NCBI RefSeq assembly: GCF_001949145.1
Contig: NW_019091554.1
Location: 285,898 to 349,897 of the forward strand
Direction: 5' to 3'
From: Acanthaster planci
Taxonomy: Eukaryota; Echinodermata; Asteroidea; Valvatida; Acanthasteridae
Length of the DNA: 64,000 bases
This document shows positions 21,601-32,900 of this stretch, one piece after another. Below the pieces are notes generated by a model, which searched no databases, was not told the origin of the DNA, and saw nothing but the letters and a program-made list of their open reading frames with translations. Each line of letters opens with the position of its first letter. Position 1 is the stretch's first letter. Made by a program: the position numbers and the translations under genes.

Positions 21601-23711
21601 CTTCTGAGTACATGGACAATTAGCACACAATAGTTGCATGCTGTGTGCTGGTTGCAGAGAGAGCTGCGATGTGAGTTTCTCAATTGTTGGAACCAAAATG
21701 GTGGATTATGCGTCGGGTATGTGGACAATTAGCACACAATAGCTGCATGCTGTGCTGCACACACACACAACAGCCAATTTGGTTCCCAAGTCTTAAGTTG
21801 GCGCTACTCCTTCTATACACAGCTCTGGTTTATGTCCCACATGTAATTTCTAAGTCATATGCATACACAAAACAGCTTTTGCTATGACCTTTATCACATC
21901 ATTGATACTGTTATCACAACACAGTGCACCATGCTGCATGTAAGACAAACATGTAATCAGCACAGAACAACAGCTGTAAAGTTTACCACACCTAAGACTC
22001 CAATCTATTACTTTCTAGATAATGTACGCTGAACTAGGAACGGTAAATCTTGCAAATTTATTAAACAATAGCATTTCATCCAAGCTTCGAAGCCAAAATG
22101 TTCATCATGATGCCAAACAGATGTTGCAAGTGTATTCTCAAACAAAACACTATTAAAACATAAAAACATAAGCAAACAGCAGAAATATTTATTTGAATGT
22201 TACACCGTACAACAAACTATAATATTACAAATATTACATGCTGTGAAATGAAAACACCAATTGTTAGATTTGACATTTACGCATTTGCAGGGGTGGATCT
22301 AGGAATTTTTTGAGCCCACCTTCCCCGTGGATCCGCACCTCAAAAGAGTTATAAATGCAAAGGCATATTGTTGGCAGCAGGCAGAAACTTAGTCAAGTGG
22401 GTGAGTGCAGTTCAAGAGGTCCTTCAGTTAATGTCCAAGGTTAACAAGCCGGATTTAAAAGTGTCAACACTAGGGGCTTACCAAATTAAGTAAAAGAGTT
22501 AGCTCCATTTTAAGACTGTGCATGAGATAAGCGGATATTTGTACTTAAGCAGTCCTTTAGGGTGTGAAAAGAAATAAATGTAGAGTCAAAAAGGCCTACT
22601 GAGAGAGATTTTTACGACAGAGTACGTGTGTAGTTGGCAGTGGAATCTGACTACGTCAGTGGGCATGGGGTCAGCGGGAAAGAGTTCCATATACAGAAAC
22701 CAGAGATTATTCCCTATAGTGAACTATTAGCCATCAGAAAGCAGAAACACGCATATCAAGAAAAGGTCAATTTAGGATGGAAAATACCAAGTCATTTACT
22801 TAAAAAACACTTAGAATTTTTCAGACCAGTCTCAAAGGTAGTCCGAGTAACCTGGACGCTACAAATTGCCTTTTTTAACCTTTTCATATGGTTGGGCAGT
22901 ACATGTAGGAGGGTAAAAGTACATGTACATGTACCTTTCATAGGCTTTTGCTTCCATTGATTTCACTCAAAATACATGTACATGTAGCTCCTACCCCGAA
23001 TCAAAATCCTCTGAATTCACCTCCCAAAATGATCCTTAAACTGTGTAATGCACCAAGTTATAGACTGAGTGAAAATCAGAGATTCCACTAATGACGATAC
23101 AGGTAAGGTTTACTCACATTTGGGAAGAAAAGAGAAATTTCCCCTTCAAATTGGAAACAGTCTTGTCGTCGAGCTCAATGTCACCATCTTGTTCAGATCA
23201 TATTCAAATAGCGATTTAATTTTTAAACTGTATGTTAATACCCTGAGCGCCGCATGAGTTTTGATGTGATCACCACTACCGACCCAACCATGTCATGTTT
23301 TAAAAAAGCGATTTGTAAGGTCCAAGCTACTAGGACTATCTCAAAGGCAGCTGAAAGGATTTAAGCACGGGGTATCAAGTGGTATCCGCATATGGAACTC
23401 CTGGTATAAACCATGGGTTGCACGTACATGTATTAGGCAGACAAGAATAAACAAAACACATAAACACCTAGGTATGTACCTAGCCCAGGTGGACTGTAAT
23501 GAAGACTGCATGACGTCCAACCTGGGCTGGTGCTAGCCCCAGACTGGGGGCCAGTCATGACGGGCTGGTGCATACCATTGCCGTTAAAACTGAAATTGAA
23601 TTGACTGTACTTTACCAAAGTTACAACTTCCAGCATTCCTTTCTTCTTTGCATCGACGAATCCACCAATTACTGCAGCCAGAAGAAGCAAAACTGCCAGG
23701 AACCTATCCAT
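18459..23711 (-). CDS. FKBP11: FKBP11-like ER membrane peptidyl-prolyl isomerase (five exons, complete)
   Basis: This is a prolyl cis-trans isomerase predicted to act in the ER lumen and to be held by a C-terminal anchor. Exons in transcript order are 23616-23711, 21323-21385, 19903-20036, 19087-19154 and 18459-18661. All junctions are GT-AG and in phase, giving about 187 residues. The order is a signal peptide (MDRFLAVLLLLAAVIGGFVD), an FKBP domain with the key residues (VAVHYVGKL, AVFD, IRFQLG, KVIKGW, LGYG, NIPP, LIFTVEL), a transmembrane helix (PFIVGPGIVVIIGLYLW) and a basic tail ending in KKKK, a KKxx-type ER retrieval signal. This layout is that of vertebrate FKBP11; FKBP2 lacks the anchor. 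The alternative is an anchored invertebrate FKBP2-like paralogue. Three introns coincide with those of the neighbouring membrane FKBP. Confidence 0.88.
18700..18925 (-). repeat. tRNA-derived SINE head split by about 150 bp
   Basis: On the minus strand, a box A region (GGATAGCTCAGTTGGTAGAG, complement of about 18898-18917) is followed only some 170 bases later by a box B region (GCAGGTTCAAAGTCC, complement of about 18706-18720). Each matches a tRNA half, but the spacing is about 150 bases too long. It lies in the last intron of the FKBP11-like gene. Either sequence was inserted into a tRNA-like SINE head, or two partial copies lie next to each other. Confidence 0.55.
19087..19154 (-). CDS. FKBP11: FKBP11-like, exon 4
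   Basis: The exon lies between TTTGCAG and GTAAGT on the minus strand and is 68 bases long. It reads EHRKLVIPPHLGYGKQAQGN then IP. It includes the conserved LGYG turn with the pocket tyrosine. Confidence 0.9.
19234..19683. mobile_element. Pogo/Tigger-type MITE with TA target duplication
   Basis: The ends are inverted repeats: CGGTGGAACGTCGCTATA on the left and the complement of CAGTGGAACGCTGCTATA on the right. A TA dinucleotide flanks both sides. The 450-base interior has no transposase frame. The CAGTGGAAC-CGCTATAAC end and TA target fit the pogo/Tigger branch of the Tc1/mariner superfamily. The element sits in the FKBP11-like intron between 19154 and 19903. Confidence 0.72.
19903..20036 (-). 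CDS. FKBP11: FKBP11-like, exon 3
   Basis: The exon lies between CTCTACAG and GTAGGT, from phase 0 to phase 2. It encodes GKLESGAVFDMSKLPDNSRD, then IRFQLGKNKVIKGWEEGIKG and MCVG. It contains the Phe-Asp pair, the VIKGW pocket floor and the MCVGE helix turn typical of ER FKBPs. Confidence 0.92.
21323..21385 (-). CDS. FKBP11: FKBP11-like, exon 2
   Basis: This 63-base phase 0-0 exon encodes HIPEDCSDKAEVGDEVAVHY then V, ending at a GTGAGT donor. The lone cysteine and the GD-x-V-x-V-H-Y motif match the start of the FKBP fold in FKBP2/FKBP11. Confidence 0.88.
21537..21756. repeat. Tandem duplication, two 110-bp units
   Basis: Two adjacent units start with GCTGGTTGCAGAGAGAGCTG at 21537 and 21647. 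They match over their full length apart from about nine scattered differences. They lie in the 2.2 kb first intron of the FKBP11-like gene. Confidence 0.9.
23616..23711 (-). CDS. FKBP11: FKBP11-like, exon 1 with signal peptide
   Basis: The start codon opens a strong signal peptide, with predicted cleavage near FVDA-KK. The exon then runs through GMLEVVTL to a GTAAAG donor in phase 0. No upstream in-frame start is needed. Confidence 0.88.
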
Positions 23712-24103
23712 TGTGGATTTCGAAAAATAATTATGTGAAAACGTCGCCCGTTAATCGTTAATTTTGCTCGAACGACAACCTCACAGTGAGTGTGCATGCA
23801 TAGGGCACCAACGTGTACATACACTGTACATGTACATGTATTTACACGTGCTTGTTGTGTTTTTCGATGGGCTTTAAATGACCTTTGACAGTGTCAGTAG
23901 TACGTCATCAGCATGCTCGGGTGAATTTGATTCAACCCTCAATCAAGGGATCGAAAAGACATTTTAAAATACATAACGCATGTACATCCAAATTCCATTA
24001 TTAAATGCTACAAAATTGTATTAAAACTGATACCTTAAAGTTGAAACCATTTTTATTACACTTTTAAAATTATATTTTTAATATACATCAATGATTGTCA
24101 AGT
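23712..24103 (-). promoter_or_regulatory. Putative FKBP11-like promoter region
   Basis: This is the 390 bases between the FKBP11-like start and the divergent tRNA gene. On the minus strand it contains TGACGTACT (complement of 23899-23907) and an ACACGTGC core (about 23842-23849). Both hold the ACGT core used by XBP1/ATF6-type ER-stress factors. Vertebrate FKBP11 is a known XBP1 target, but the role of these cores here is only an inference. Confidence 0.25.
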
Positions 24104-24208
24104 GCCGAAATAGCTCAGTTGGGAGAGCGTTAGACTGAAGATCTAAAGGTCCCTGGTTCAAATCCCCGGAGAACTTGCATGAGTTCTGAATTGTCCCGGG
24201 TTTCGGCA
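24104..24208 (+). tRNA. tRNA-Phe(GAA) with a 32-nt insertion in the T-arm
   Basis: The acceptor stem GCCGAAA/TTTCGGC, D-stem GCTC/GAGC and anticodon stem TTAGA/TCTAA all pair perfectly. The anticodon loop is CTGAAGA with anticodon GAA (24138-24140 read with its G at 24137). Box A (TAGCTCAGTTGG) and box B (GGTTCAAATCC) are intact. After the T-loop, 24164-24195 does not belong to a tRNA; removing it gives a normal T-stem CCTGG/CCGGG and a 73-nt tRNA. The extra sequence contains a 6-bp hairpin, AGAACT-TGCATG-AGTTCT, at 24170-24187. It is either a pseudogene interrupted by an insertion or a tRNA with an unusual T-arm intron. Confidence 0.85.
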
Positions 24209-24214
24209 ATTATC

Positions 24215-24225
24215 TTTTGCTTTTT
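24215..24225 (+). terminator. Pol III terminator T-runs after tRNA-Phe
   Basis: TTTT at 24215-24218 and TTTTT at 24221-24225 lie 7-13 bases after the tRNA 3' end. This is where RNA polymerase III terminators normally sit. Confidence 0.7.
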
Positions 24226-24924
24226 CTAATAACCCTGTTTTAACCTAAGGCAAACATCGAAGTCGTTGTTTCGCTTGCTCCACGAAGATAATTTTCTTTT
24301 TGCCATGAATACATACTTGTCATTAAAAGGTAGGCCAGTCCATCTTGAGCCCTTAGTCTATGTGATAGATGTGCTCACTATGAAACTTGCACGGTATAGA
24401 ACGGGTGACACTCAGACCACTTAACCCTAGGCCAACTCGAAAATTAGTATCGTTGATGTCCCCTGTGATGCATTTTGACTTTTTGCTTCTAGTACCTTGC
24501 CAGAGCAATATTTTTACCACAAATGTCATTATAAGTGCAACTTCATCAAGCTCTCAACATTCAGAATTTCGATTTTACTCATCTGCTGCAAGTTACGATG
24601 AAAATTTACTTTGGCTCGACTTTCCGATGTTTCTTAAGTGCAAAAATGACTCTTAAATTCATCCAAAAATGTGACATATTTTCTAACAGATTTGTATTTA
24701 GCTATGTAAGTAGGGCAATAATAATCTATTCAGCTTTAAAGAACGTTTTAAATGTTTACGTGTGATTTTCTGAGATTTTTTGAAGTGCGCAACCGAAACT
24801 GTTCACTGTGGTTCTAGTACCAGTATTTAACCAAATGAAATTAAAAGTATTTTCAACAAGAGGTTTGGAAACACTGTATCCTCTGAAGCCTTCAAGTGAA
24901 AGTTAAAGTGTGCCGCGTTTAATA

Positions 24925-25032
24925 TGGGATTCTACAGTAGCCCCACACGTAGGGGCGACAGAAAAGAGACAGATTTCACAAAAGAGCCATCCACAGCCCT
25001 ACATGTACGCGTGGGGCTGATTCTACAGCACT
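24925..25032. repeat. Short inverted repeat flanking a ~50-bp loop
   Basis: The left side (TCTACAGTAGCCCCACACGT then AGGG) and the right side (CCCTACATGTACGCGTGGGG then CTGATTCTACAG) are inverted copies with small gaps. It could be a tiny MITE or a structured RNA. Confidence 0.45.
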
Positions 25033-26621
25033 GTTGTTTGAATCCATATTCCTCGTTTTTGTCTCTTCCACCAATTGATGGAACTTGACTTTGAAGTAAG
25101 TACTTTGATAAGAATAATAACAGGAACAGTCGGTTTTTTTTGTGACCAGACAATGAGAGGGCCGATGGTGAGAACCGTAGAGATAGTAAAGCCCGTCGGA
25201 GTCGAAGTCCGTAATTTAGGAATGCTGCCCCCAGTTGAAACTTTATCAAGTATGGTAAAAAATATTAGTCTCAGTTTCCCCACGCTGTACAACTATGCAA
25301 GTATAGGCACCAGACATTGAAATTAAAGAGGATTAGGGGCGGCACTCCTATCATACAATGATTTTAATCTGCAGTCAGTAACTTTGTCAATAAATTATCT
25401 AATGCTCACTGTTTTTCATATCAATATAACTTTATAATTAATCGAAATAGATCCATCTTCTTAATTTTTTGTCAACTGAAGTTATTTGGACAATTTTAAA
25501 CTTATTCCAGAGCCCGATACATATTGTGTGTTCCCCCACTATTCATTATAAAGTCTCATCTGCTGGTGTTGCTCTCCGCATATGTACACATAGGGCCTAT
25601 ACTGTAAACCACGCAAGCTGGGGTAACCCAGCACACATGCAACGCGCGCGAACGCTAGATACAACGATGACTTGAGAATGAGGCTAACGTCGCGTCGCTG
25701 GGAAAATCAGAGGTACATGTAAGCCTAATTTTTCGATTCCCAGGAAAATGGGCAGATGAATTTCTAGGAACTGTAAGCCACTACAATTGATTACAAGGTG
25801 CCAAACTACTTGCTGCCAGGGATATAAAGGTAAAATCTCATGTTCGTCAGTACTTCGCGCTAATTTGCCCGTGGTCTATTCCTCAAATACACAGCAGACA
25901 TCACTTGACATGTTGCATTTGTGCCCACGGCAGCATGTGCAGGTACTAGCAGACTGCTAGGTGCCGCTCCCACCACAGCCAGAGTGGTGCAGTGTGCTCA
26001 GGCCTACAGCTTTTTATTCGGAAAGTAAACTTTGACGTAGCCGTGTTTGTTGCTGCTGACTGTCAAAAACTCACAGACATCGACAACCTAAGGTGTTCGT
26101 TGTTTGTAGGCCGACGTAGGCAGTCCATTCTGGCTTTTGCCACTGACCATGCTGACTGACTGGCAATGTCATGCATAGGCCTAGGCCTGCTGTCAAGTGT
26201 CAAGACTGTGTATGCAGACGACGTGTCACTCGGTATTTAATTATATGATTAGTTGACTGTATAGAGGTTCGACTTACATGTAAATCATCCACTCCCAGGC
26301 CTTGCAATAATTACCTCTATGATATGATGTACATACAGTGGGCTACTAAATACTTCTTCACAGATGGTGAAATCTCAGGAGTTCCTCGGTTTTTGGCCGT
26401 TTTGCTGCATGTCTAAGGATTTCAGAGATGGCTTAAAATCTTGGAAAGAGTTCCATATTTGGACATCACTTGACGCTCTGTGCTGAAAATCTTTTACGTG
26501 TACATGTAGGCCTGTGAGCGTGATGATTTTTAAGTGTTTCATATGTAGGCCCATGCTCTAAACAGCATGATTCAACATTTTCAAATCTTTCTTTCTCCTT
26601 CAATTTGTACTCTAGATCTCA
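25033..26621. other. Spacer upstream of DGK theta, probable promoter and 5' UTR
   Basis: No recognised gene lies here. Open frames on both strands at 25.0-25.3 kb (for example a hydrophobic one on the minus strand) lack homology that I can see. The stretch 25.9-26.2 kb is richer in G+C and may contain the DGK promoter or an unseen upstream exon. Confidence 0.4.
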
Positions 26622-26795
26622 ATGAATGATCACCTGTGCGCTGTCTTTTTATACTGTAAATCGCACCAGCACCAGGAGTCCAACGGAGTGGAGTACAGAC
26701 AGGCAACACCCCGACACCACAGCCCCACTGAGACCAGCCATTCAATCACCACCATTGCGGAGAAACAGCACTGGCAGCCGGTGCCGGCTGCCGAC

Positions 26796-26979
26796 ATGGC
26801 GACCACCGCGGCAGGGCTGTTTGGACACCAAGTGGACTTGAATCCGGGGAAGAATTCCCGCAACAAGTCCAAGCACTGTGGCCACTCGTTGTACAAAAAG
26901 AATTTTCACCGACCAACCTTCTGCCACCATTGCACGGACATGCTGTGGGGACTGTTTGGACAGGGATATATTTGCGAAG
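26796..26979 (+). CDS. DGKQ: DGK theta exon 1: N-terminus and first half of C1a
   Basis: The start chosen is ATG at 26796 because of its strong context (GCCGACATGG) and MATTAAGLFG, which resembles the Ala-rich N-terminus of vertebrate DGK theta. The frame stays open upstream to 26622, so an earlier start or upstream exon cannot be excluded. The C1a start reads HSLYKKNFHRPTFCHHC, then the aromatic DMLWGLFGQGY. The GAAG donor is in phase 1. Confidence 0.83.
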
Positions 26980-29900
26980 GTGAGGACTCCATGTGTGTTG
27001 CCCTGTTTAAAGTGTGAAGGACTGTTTAAAATTTTAAAATTATTAAACAAAAGTTTCATGTCTTCAGGCTGTTGCTTTACGGGACAGAGTATTTCACAAA
27101 TGGACTTAATGTTGAACTATGTTGTATTCTGTATGTGTTGTTGCTTTGTGATTAAAATGCCAGTACAGCATTCCATGTACAAATGTATTAGGGGTTCAAC
27201 ACTTTAAATAATGCCTAAATCAGTCACAAATGCGAACAAATTTTTGCTGATGCGATCATATTTTCACCACAGAGTTGCTATTGGCAACTTAAGATATACT
27301 GTATGTAGCTTAAACCACATGGCTTGATTTTTTGCTGCTTTTTTTGCAACAACGTAAATGAAGCCTGAAACAGACCTCATGCCAGAATTAGAGGGTGTCG
27401 CTGTGAGTGTTGGGAAGAGCGCGATTCATGCAGCAGGGTGTCCCGCGACAAACTGAAACTACAGACGTCATAATGTCCATGGCTGAACCTCTTGGCAAGA
27501 ACCCTGATTTCGTGGATTGACCTCATCAACCCTCATGTACATAGATGCAAGTTGCGTGGTGTAGATGTATGCGTGCCAGGCCGCGCCAGGTCATGATTCT
27601 ACAGCGTGGATGGACGATATAAACACAGGGTATTTATACTACATGTGTATTTGTACGTTCATGAATATTCAGTGCACGTGATTACTAAACTTTAAAAAAA
27701 GCGCTGGCATCTATATTTTTCCCCATTGGAAACCAATGGCTACCAAATAATTTTTTTCTGTTGAAAGGGTTGGCCGTGTTCCCCATTGGAAACCAATGGC
27801 TACCAAATAATTTTTTTCTGTTGAAAGGGTTGGCCGTGTTCCCAATGGACTTTATTTAGTTAACTTCCAGCGACTTTCCTGTAGAATAACGAAAATAAAT
27901 CCAATGGGAACACACAGAAACTAACAGGCTGAAAAGATTTCTGTACAGCCATGGTAAGTTAGCAGGGGTACAAAAAGTCCAATGGGAACAGTTCCCATAC
28001 AATGTACATGTAGATGTACATGGAGATTGACCGTGACCAGGCTAAACCTACGAACCAGACTACTGCCTACACAGCGAAAACACGCAGACATGCAAAAATG
28101 GTTGTCTGGTTCCCAGTCTGCAGCTCCATGCATACAGTACAGCAGCATGCCGCGCACGCACAGTGAAGCGTGCCCCGGATATAGCTTTACATTCATTTTG
28201 TACAGGGCTTTTCCTGTACAGGTTTGTCTTATTTGTGACATATTTGGTCAAATTTGTCATCATTTGTTATTTCTTGGTCAGATTTTGCCGATTTTGTCTT
28301 GATTTGTACAGCACATAGGCAATATAATCAGCTGGTCTTTTTAGGCCTAACACAGCGAATAAACCTTCCGTTTCGGAAAAAAAAAGTCCACGTGGGCATA
28401 CCCCGTAGATTGACACAAACGAATGTGGCAGTAAGTTTCAGCGTGCCTGGGAAGAAAAAGTCCAATGGAAACAGGACTTTTCATATCAGTGATTTTTAAA
28501 AAGGAACATATGATTTAAATCGGTGATTAAATCATACTCGGCAAAACCTGTCTGGTCCATTCAATCGAATCATGATTTGACAAGCTGTTCACAATATTTG
28601 TTCATTGATCTCTTTAAGGATGACCCTCAAATGGAAAGAAAGTTTGTCTAAAGTCTTAGGATTTATTTCCTCTTCAGAATAAGGGGATGTACCAGTATAT
28701 GTACTGGTACATGTAATCAGTACAAAGTCCTTGAGTGACTGATATTGCACACCAGACAGTCCAAGACATGTACAATTGTGCATGTACATGTACTAGTACT
28801 AGTACATGTGCATGTATTATTAGACTTTAAAAAAATGACAATGAAAGGCCAGTCAATTATGCATCATACAAAGTTTGTTTGCCTTTTGCAAAAAATCAAT
28901 ATAGATTTTTTTTTCCATGGTCTCATTGATGAGTGACGCTTTGACACTGACAAACACAGTGTGGAAGATCAATGATTTGCCAGTTGTGGACGTTTGCATC
29001 TTTGTTTCCAGAGGTCTGTTTTTAGATCTGCCTTTTGTGTTTGTGTAAATTGCAATTATCCATCACATGTGCAGGAAGGAGATGTCATCTCATGAAAGGG
29101 TTGTGCACATCAGTTTGGCATGAGGTCAGAGTAAAACAAAAAGCTGGCAATGCACATCTGGATCAAGATTTGTACGTGTATTCAGTGCAGTACAATTTCA
29201 TAATAATTTACACTTTTCACACACTTTTTGTTTACTTTTTCTTGGTCTCAGTAATTAGTGTATTATTATTAATGTTATTAATGGTTTATTTAAAAAGACT
29301 TTTGCAGCAAAAGGCTGAATTACAGTCATTTTACAATTTCACGAAGACAGGAAAAATACATGGAATTAAAGTTAAGATATTAAAAATATGCATAAAAATG
29401 TAATCATTCGCTATGAACTACATCAAGCAGAAAACGAGACAAGTGTTGTGTTTGTCTACCACTGAGCTGTTTCGGGAAATCTTTTGGTTAGATTAAAAAA
29501 AAAATTCAGTTGGAAAGGGCGGGAATCGAACAGCCGTCATGAAGTCCACAGTTCAAAATTTAACACACACAGTACATGCAGGGCCCAATGTGAGTGGTTG
29601 GAAACTTGCCAGATTCCCCAAAACACTGTGGCACAATTTATACGCATTCCACGCACAGACAATTGGCTACGGTTCTTACCCTACAGGTCGTGTTGCCAGC
29701 GTTACTAGCGGATGCCTATTTTTGCGTTAGTGGCGCACCGCGTTTATAAACAATGAAAGGAGCCCAACACCTTTCACAGTGGATGCAGATATTTACTCTA
29801 GTTTTTCATGGGAAACTTCAGACTGTACATGTAGCTGTCAGGATTGATGTTTTAGTGAATTTTAATGAATTAACGGTCTTTTCGTTTTAACTTCCAGTCT

Positions 29901-32900
29901 GACGACGTCATAAGCCTACATGTACCTGTACTTATTTTGCACAAACGTTGGAGGCATTGAAGTCGTTGTATCTGTCAATTTTCAAGTTACATGTATTTCG
30001 GTGTCTGAAACAGCTTTGTTTTTCTTAAAAATTTAAGAAACAGCTGTCTGAAACAACTAATAGACATATCAGAAGACATACATGTACAAATGAATAAAAC
30101 AACGTATTGGTGACCACTCTAATCTAACAACACTAAGAAGTGATATTGAAACAACAACATAAAACAGACATAATGAAACCGAGCTAACATTAATTGAAAA
30201 TTGATGTAATATAAGGAATACGTGTAGAGCTGCATTTGTAGCAGTTGGTCCTACATCTGATTGAAGTTAATTTATCAGTGATCCGTAAATTGTTGTTTCT
30301 AAGTGGCAGAAGCCACTAACTGTGGGCCGCAGAGTTGAGTAGGGAGTTGCCTAAATTAAGAGACAAAGCTTCCAGTCCATCGGACACAGTAGGAATGCTA
30401 CATTTTTGTACATGATTGGCAAATATCTCTGTGAGATCGGATTGTACTATAGTCAGCTGTAAAGATTACCAGAGTTGTAGACTTAAGTCACTTGTCTTTA
30501 ACTCTAGTCGGACGTGAGTTGCTAGTTTTGTGACTCATGACTTGAATTGTAACTATTGGTTTTTGACTTGCAACTTGACTTGGACTTGCACATTATGACT
30601 TGTACTTACCCTAACCCCCTAGGCTCCTGCATTAGAAAGCATACTGAACCTCACAAAATCCAACAGGTTTATGTACTTGTCTATGTACATGTACATGCAG
30701 GTGTACCAAACGCAGGTGCAGGTGTACTGTACCAAACCTGATAAACTCCAACAGAATGAGCCTGTTGGAGTTTGAGTGATATGGTATGGATGGGTCTGTG
30801 CAGTATAGGATGACTTGCGCTGAAAGTACCAAACCTGACAAAATCAAGCACAGTCCAACAACTGGTACAGCAAGCCAGATACTGCACACGGTGACCCGTG
30901 TATGTCCCAACTCACACAGAATCCAACACCATCTCCCTTGGCCTTTCATCCCAAGTCTCACAAAATTCAACAAGTTCCTTAGGTATGGTACCAAACCTGC
31001 CAAAACCTCACAAAACCTGCTGTTGGAGTATGGCAGGTTTTGGGCAGTTAGGTGGATGCAAGTCAGTAAACTATTCAGTCGAACCCATTGCAATTTTAAA
31101 CTAGGCTTATCAAGTTACACCTTGCGTCCTTGAAATAATATTGTTTGCCCAAGGCCATGTTGGAATCAATTGGCTGTTGTAGTCTTGCACATTATTTTGT
31201 GCGGCAATTCTTATGTTTTTCATTGTTTCCCCTCAAATTTCCAGGGGAACCAATCAACAGCTTGATTCGAGGTTTAAATTGAATTATTCATGTCGGTTCA
31301 GACATCACTCAGACTAGAATTGAATCCAAAAATAGGGTCCCAATTTCAAAGGCCAAAACTTTCCATGTAAAATCCTGCGTTTAGGTGGTTGTAACATGCC
31401 TTCAAGATACGTAAATAGATTATTTTTATAACAGCTACCCATATTCAGATATGTTGAGCATTCGTCCTGTAAATTTCTAAAGGGCCAAATTCGCAGTACT
31501 AAAGTGAGCGGAGACATCATACATGTAATGTAACAACCGTGTGCGACAATATGCGACACGTCAAAAATTTGGTTATCTGCACACATCGCAAATTCTTACA
31601 TGTAGCTACTGTACTACCCCAGATTAAACATGTACATGTACACTGTAAAGGATGTTTGTGAGTGTTTAGGCCTAACTTAAAGCACCTTTAAAACAAACAT
31701 GATGTTGGCTGATGTTTCAGTTTAAAAATGTCTTTCATGAACATGAAGGGTGTTGACAGGTAAACCCTAACCCCCGAGGCCCATTTTGCTAGGGACCTTC
31801 CTCAATCCTCCAGATTCCTCCAATTCGGGGCTGAAAAATTGGATTCTCCTCAATCCTCCGAAATCCACCAAAATTTCTTGCAAATGTTACTTGGAGGTGT
31901 GCCTACTGCCTCTATCCTTCAAAATCCTCTGGCAATTCCTGTCATTATGTTGAGGCAGTGCAAATGGCACTCTTGAGTAGTGCGGTTGATTCAAAAGAAA
32001 TATCAGGCTGAATTTATGCATGACTGAGCAGGAAATACACAAGGTATAACCCACGGTCTTCACTCATGGCATCCTTTACAATCAGCCGTGCACTTTTGCC
32101 ATTCTCCCTCAATCCTTGAAAATCCTCCAAACCCGCCCGAAGGATTTTGGAGGATTGAGGAGGGTAAGGGTTAAAGGTTATGTGTTACTTCAATTTTACT
32201 CTGAATTTCAGCTTCTTAGTTCCATTGTTCTGTACAAAACTACATGTACATGTATGGGAACTTATTTAATGTCAGCTTTTTGCTACATGTGCATGTTGCT
32301 GTTCTCTGCATATTTTGTGTGTGGTCGTTCGCACCTCTTTAAGAAAAAACATTACCCACATTATTAACCCTATCAGTCCTCAGTCCTCCAACAGGTGAAG
32401 GATTGAGGAGTGTTAGGGTTCATGGTACTGGTAAGTATACATGTACTGGTACATTAACTTTAACAGCCCTGAATCTTCCAGTTTTAATATGATTTTGCCT
32501 ACACCCTAGGGAGTTAGGGTTAAGCTTCTATTTTGTTTTGTTTTTTTGAAGTAAAAAAATACATTTTTGGTTTTGCCTTGAATGCCAATAACATGCATGC
32601 TACCGGTACATTCCGTGAACAGTAAACGAGTGTTCAATTGTTAACAAAATTGCAGAACTGCAGCAAAGCACTGTGCAAAAATGGGAAAAAGATTTTATGA
32701 GATGTACATGTACATGTACAGTACATGTGTACATGTACTGTACAGGTTTCTTATCTGAAGGTGTTATTTTGGTAGAATGGAGGACATCACTAGATTGGAA
32801 AACATTTTGATGCGTGCATGTGTACAGTATCCTAGCAAATACATGTACATGTACTTGTGACTGAATCCAGACACAATTCACATACATGCATACGTGTATG

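Noticed and set aside
25023-25320. Overlapping open frames on both strands near 25.0-25.3 kb
   Set aside because: No homology recognised and both strands equally open. Treated as chance.
29455-29545. Two tRNA-like pieces (box A-like and box B-like complements), considered as a permuted tRNA
   Set aside because: The halves occur in the wrong order, and their acceptor ends do not pair, so a permuted tRNA is not supported.
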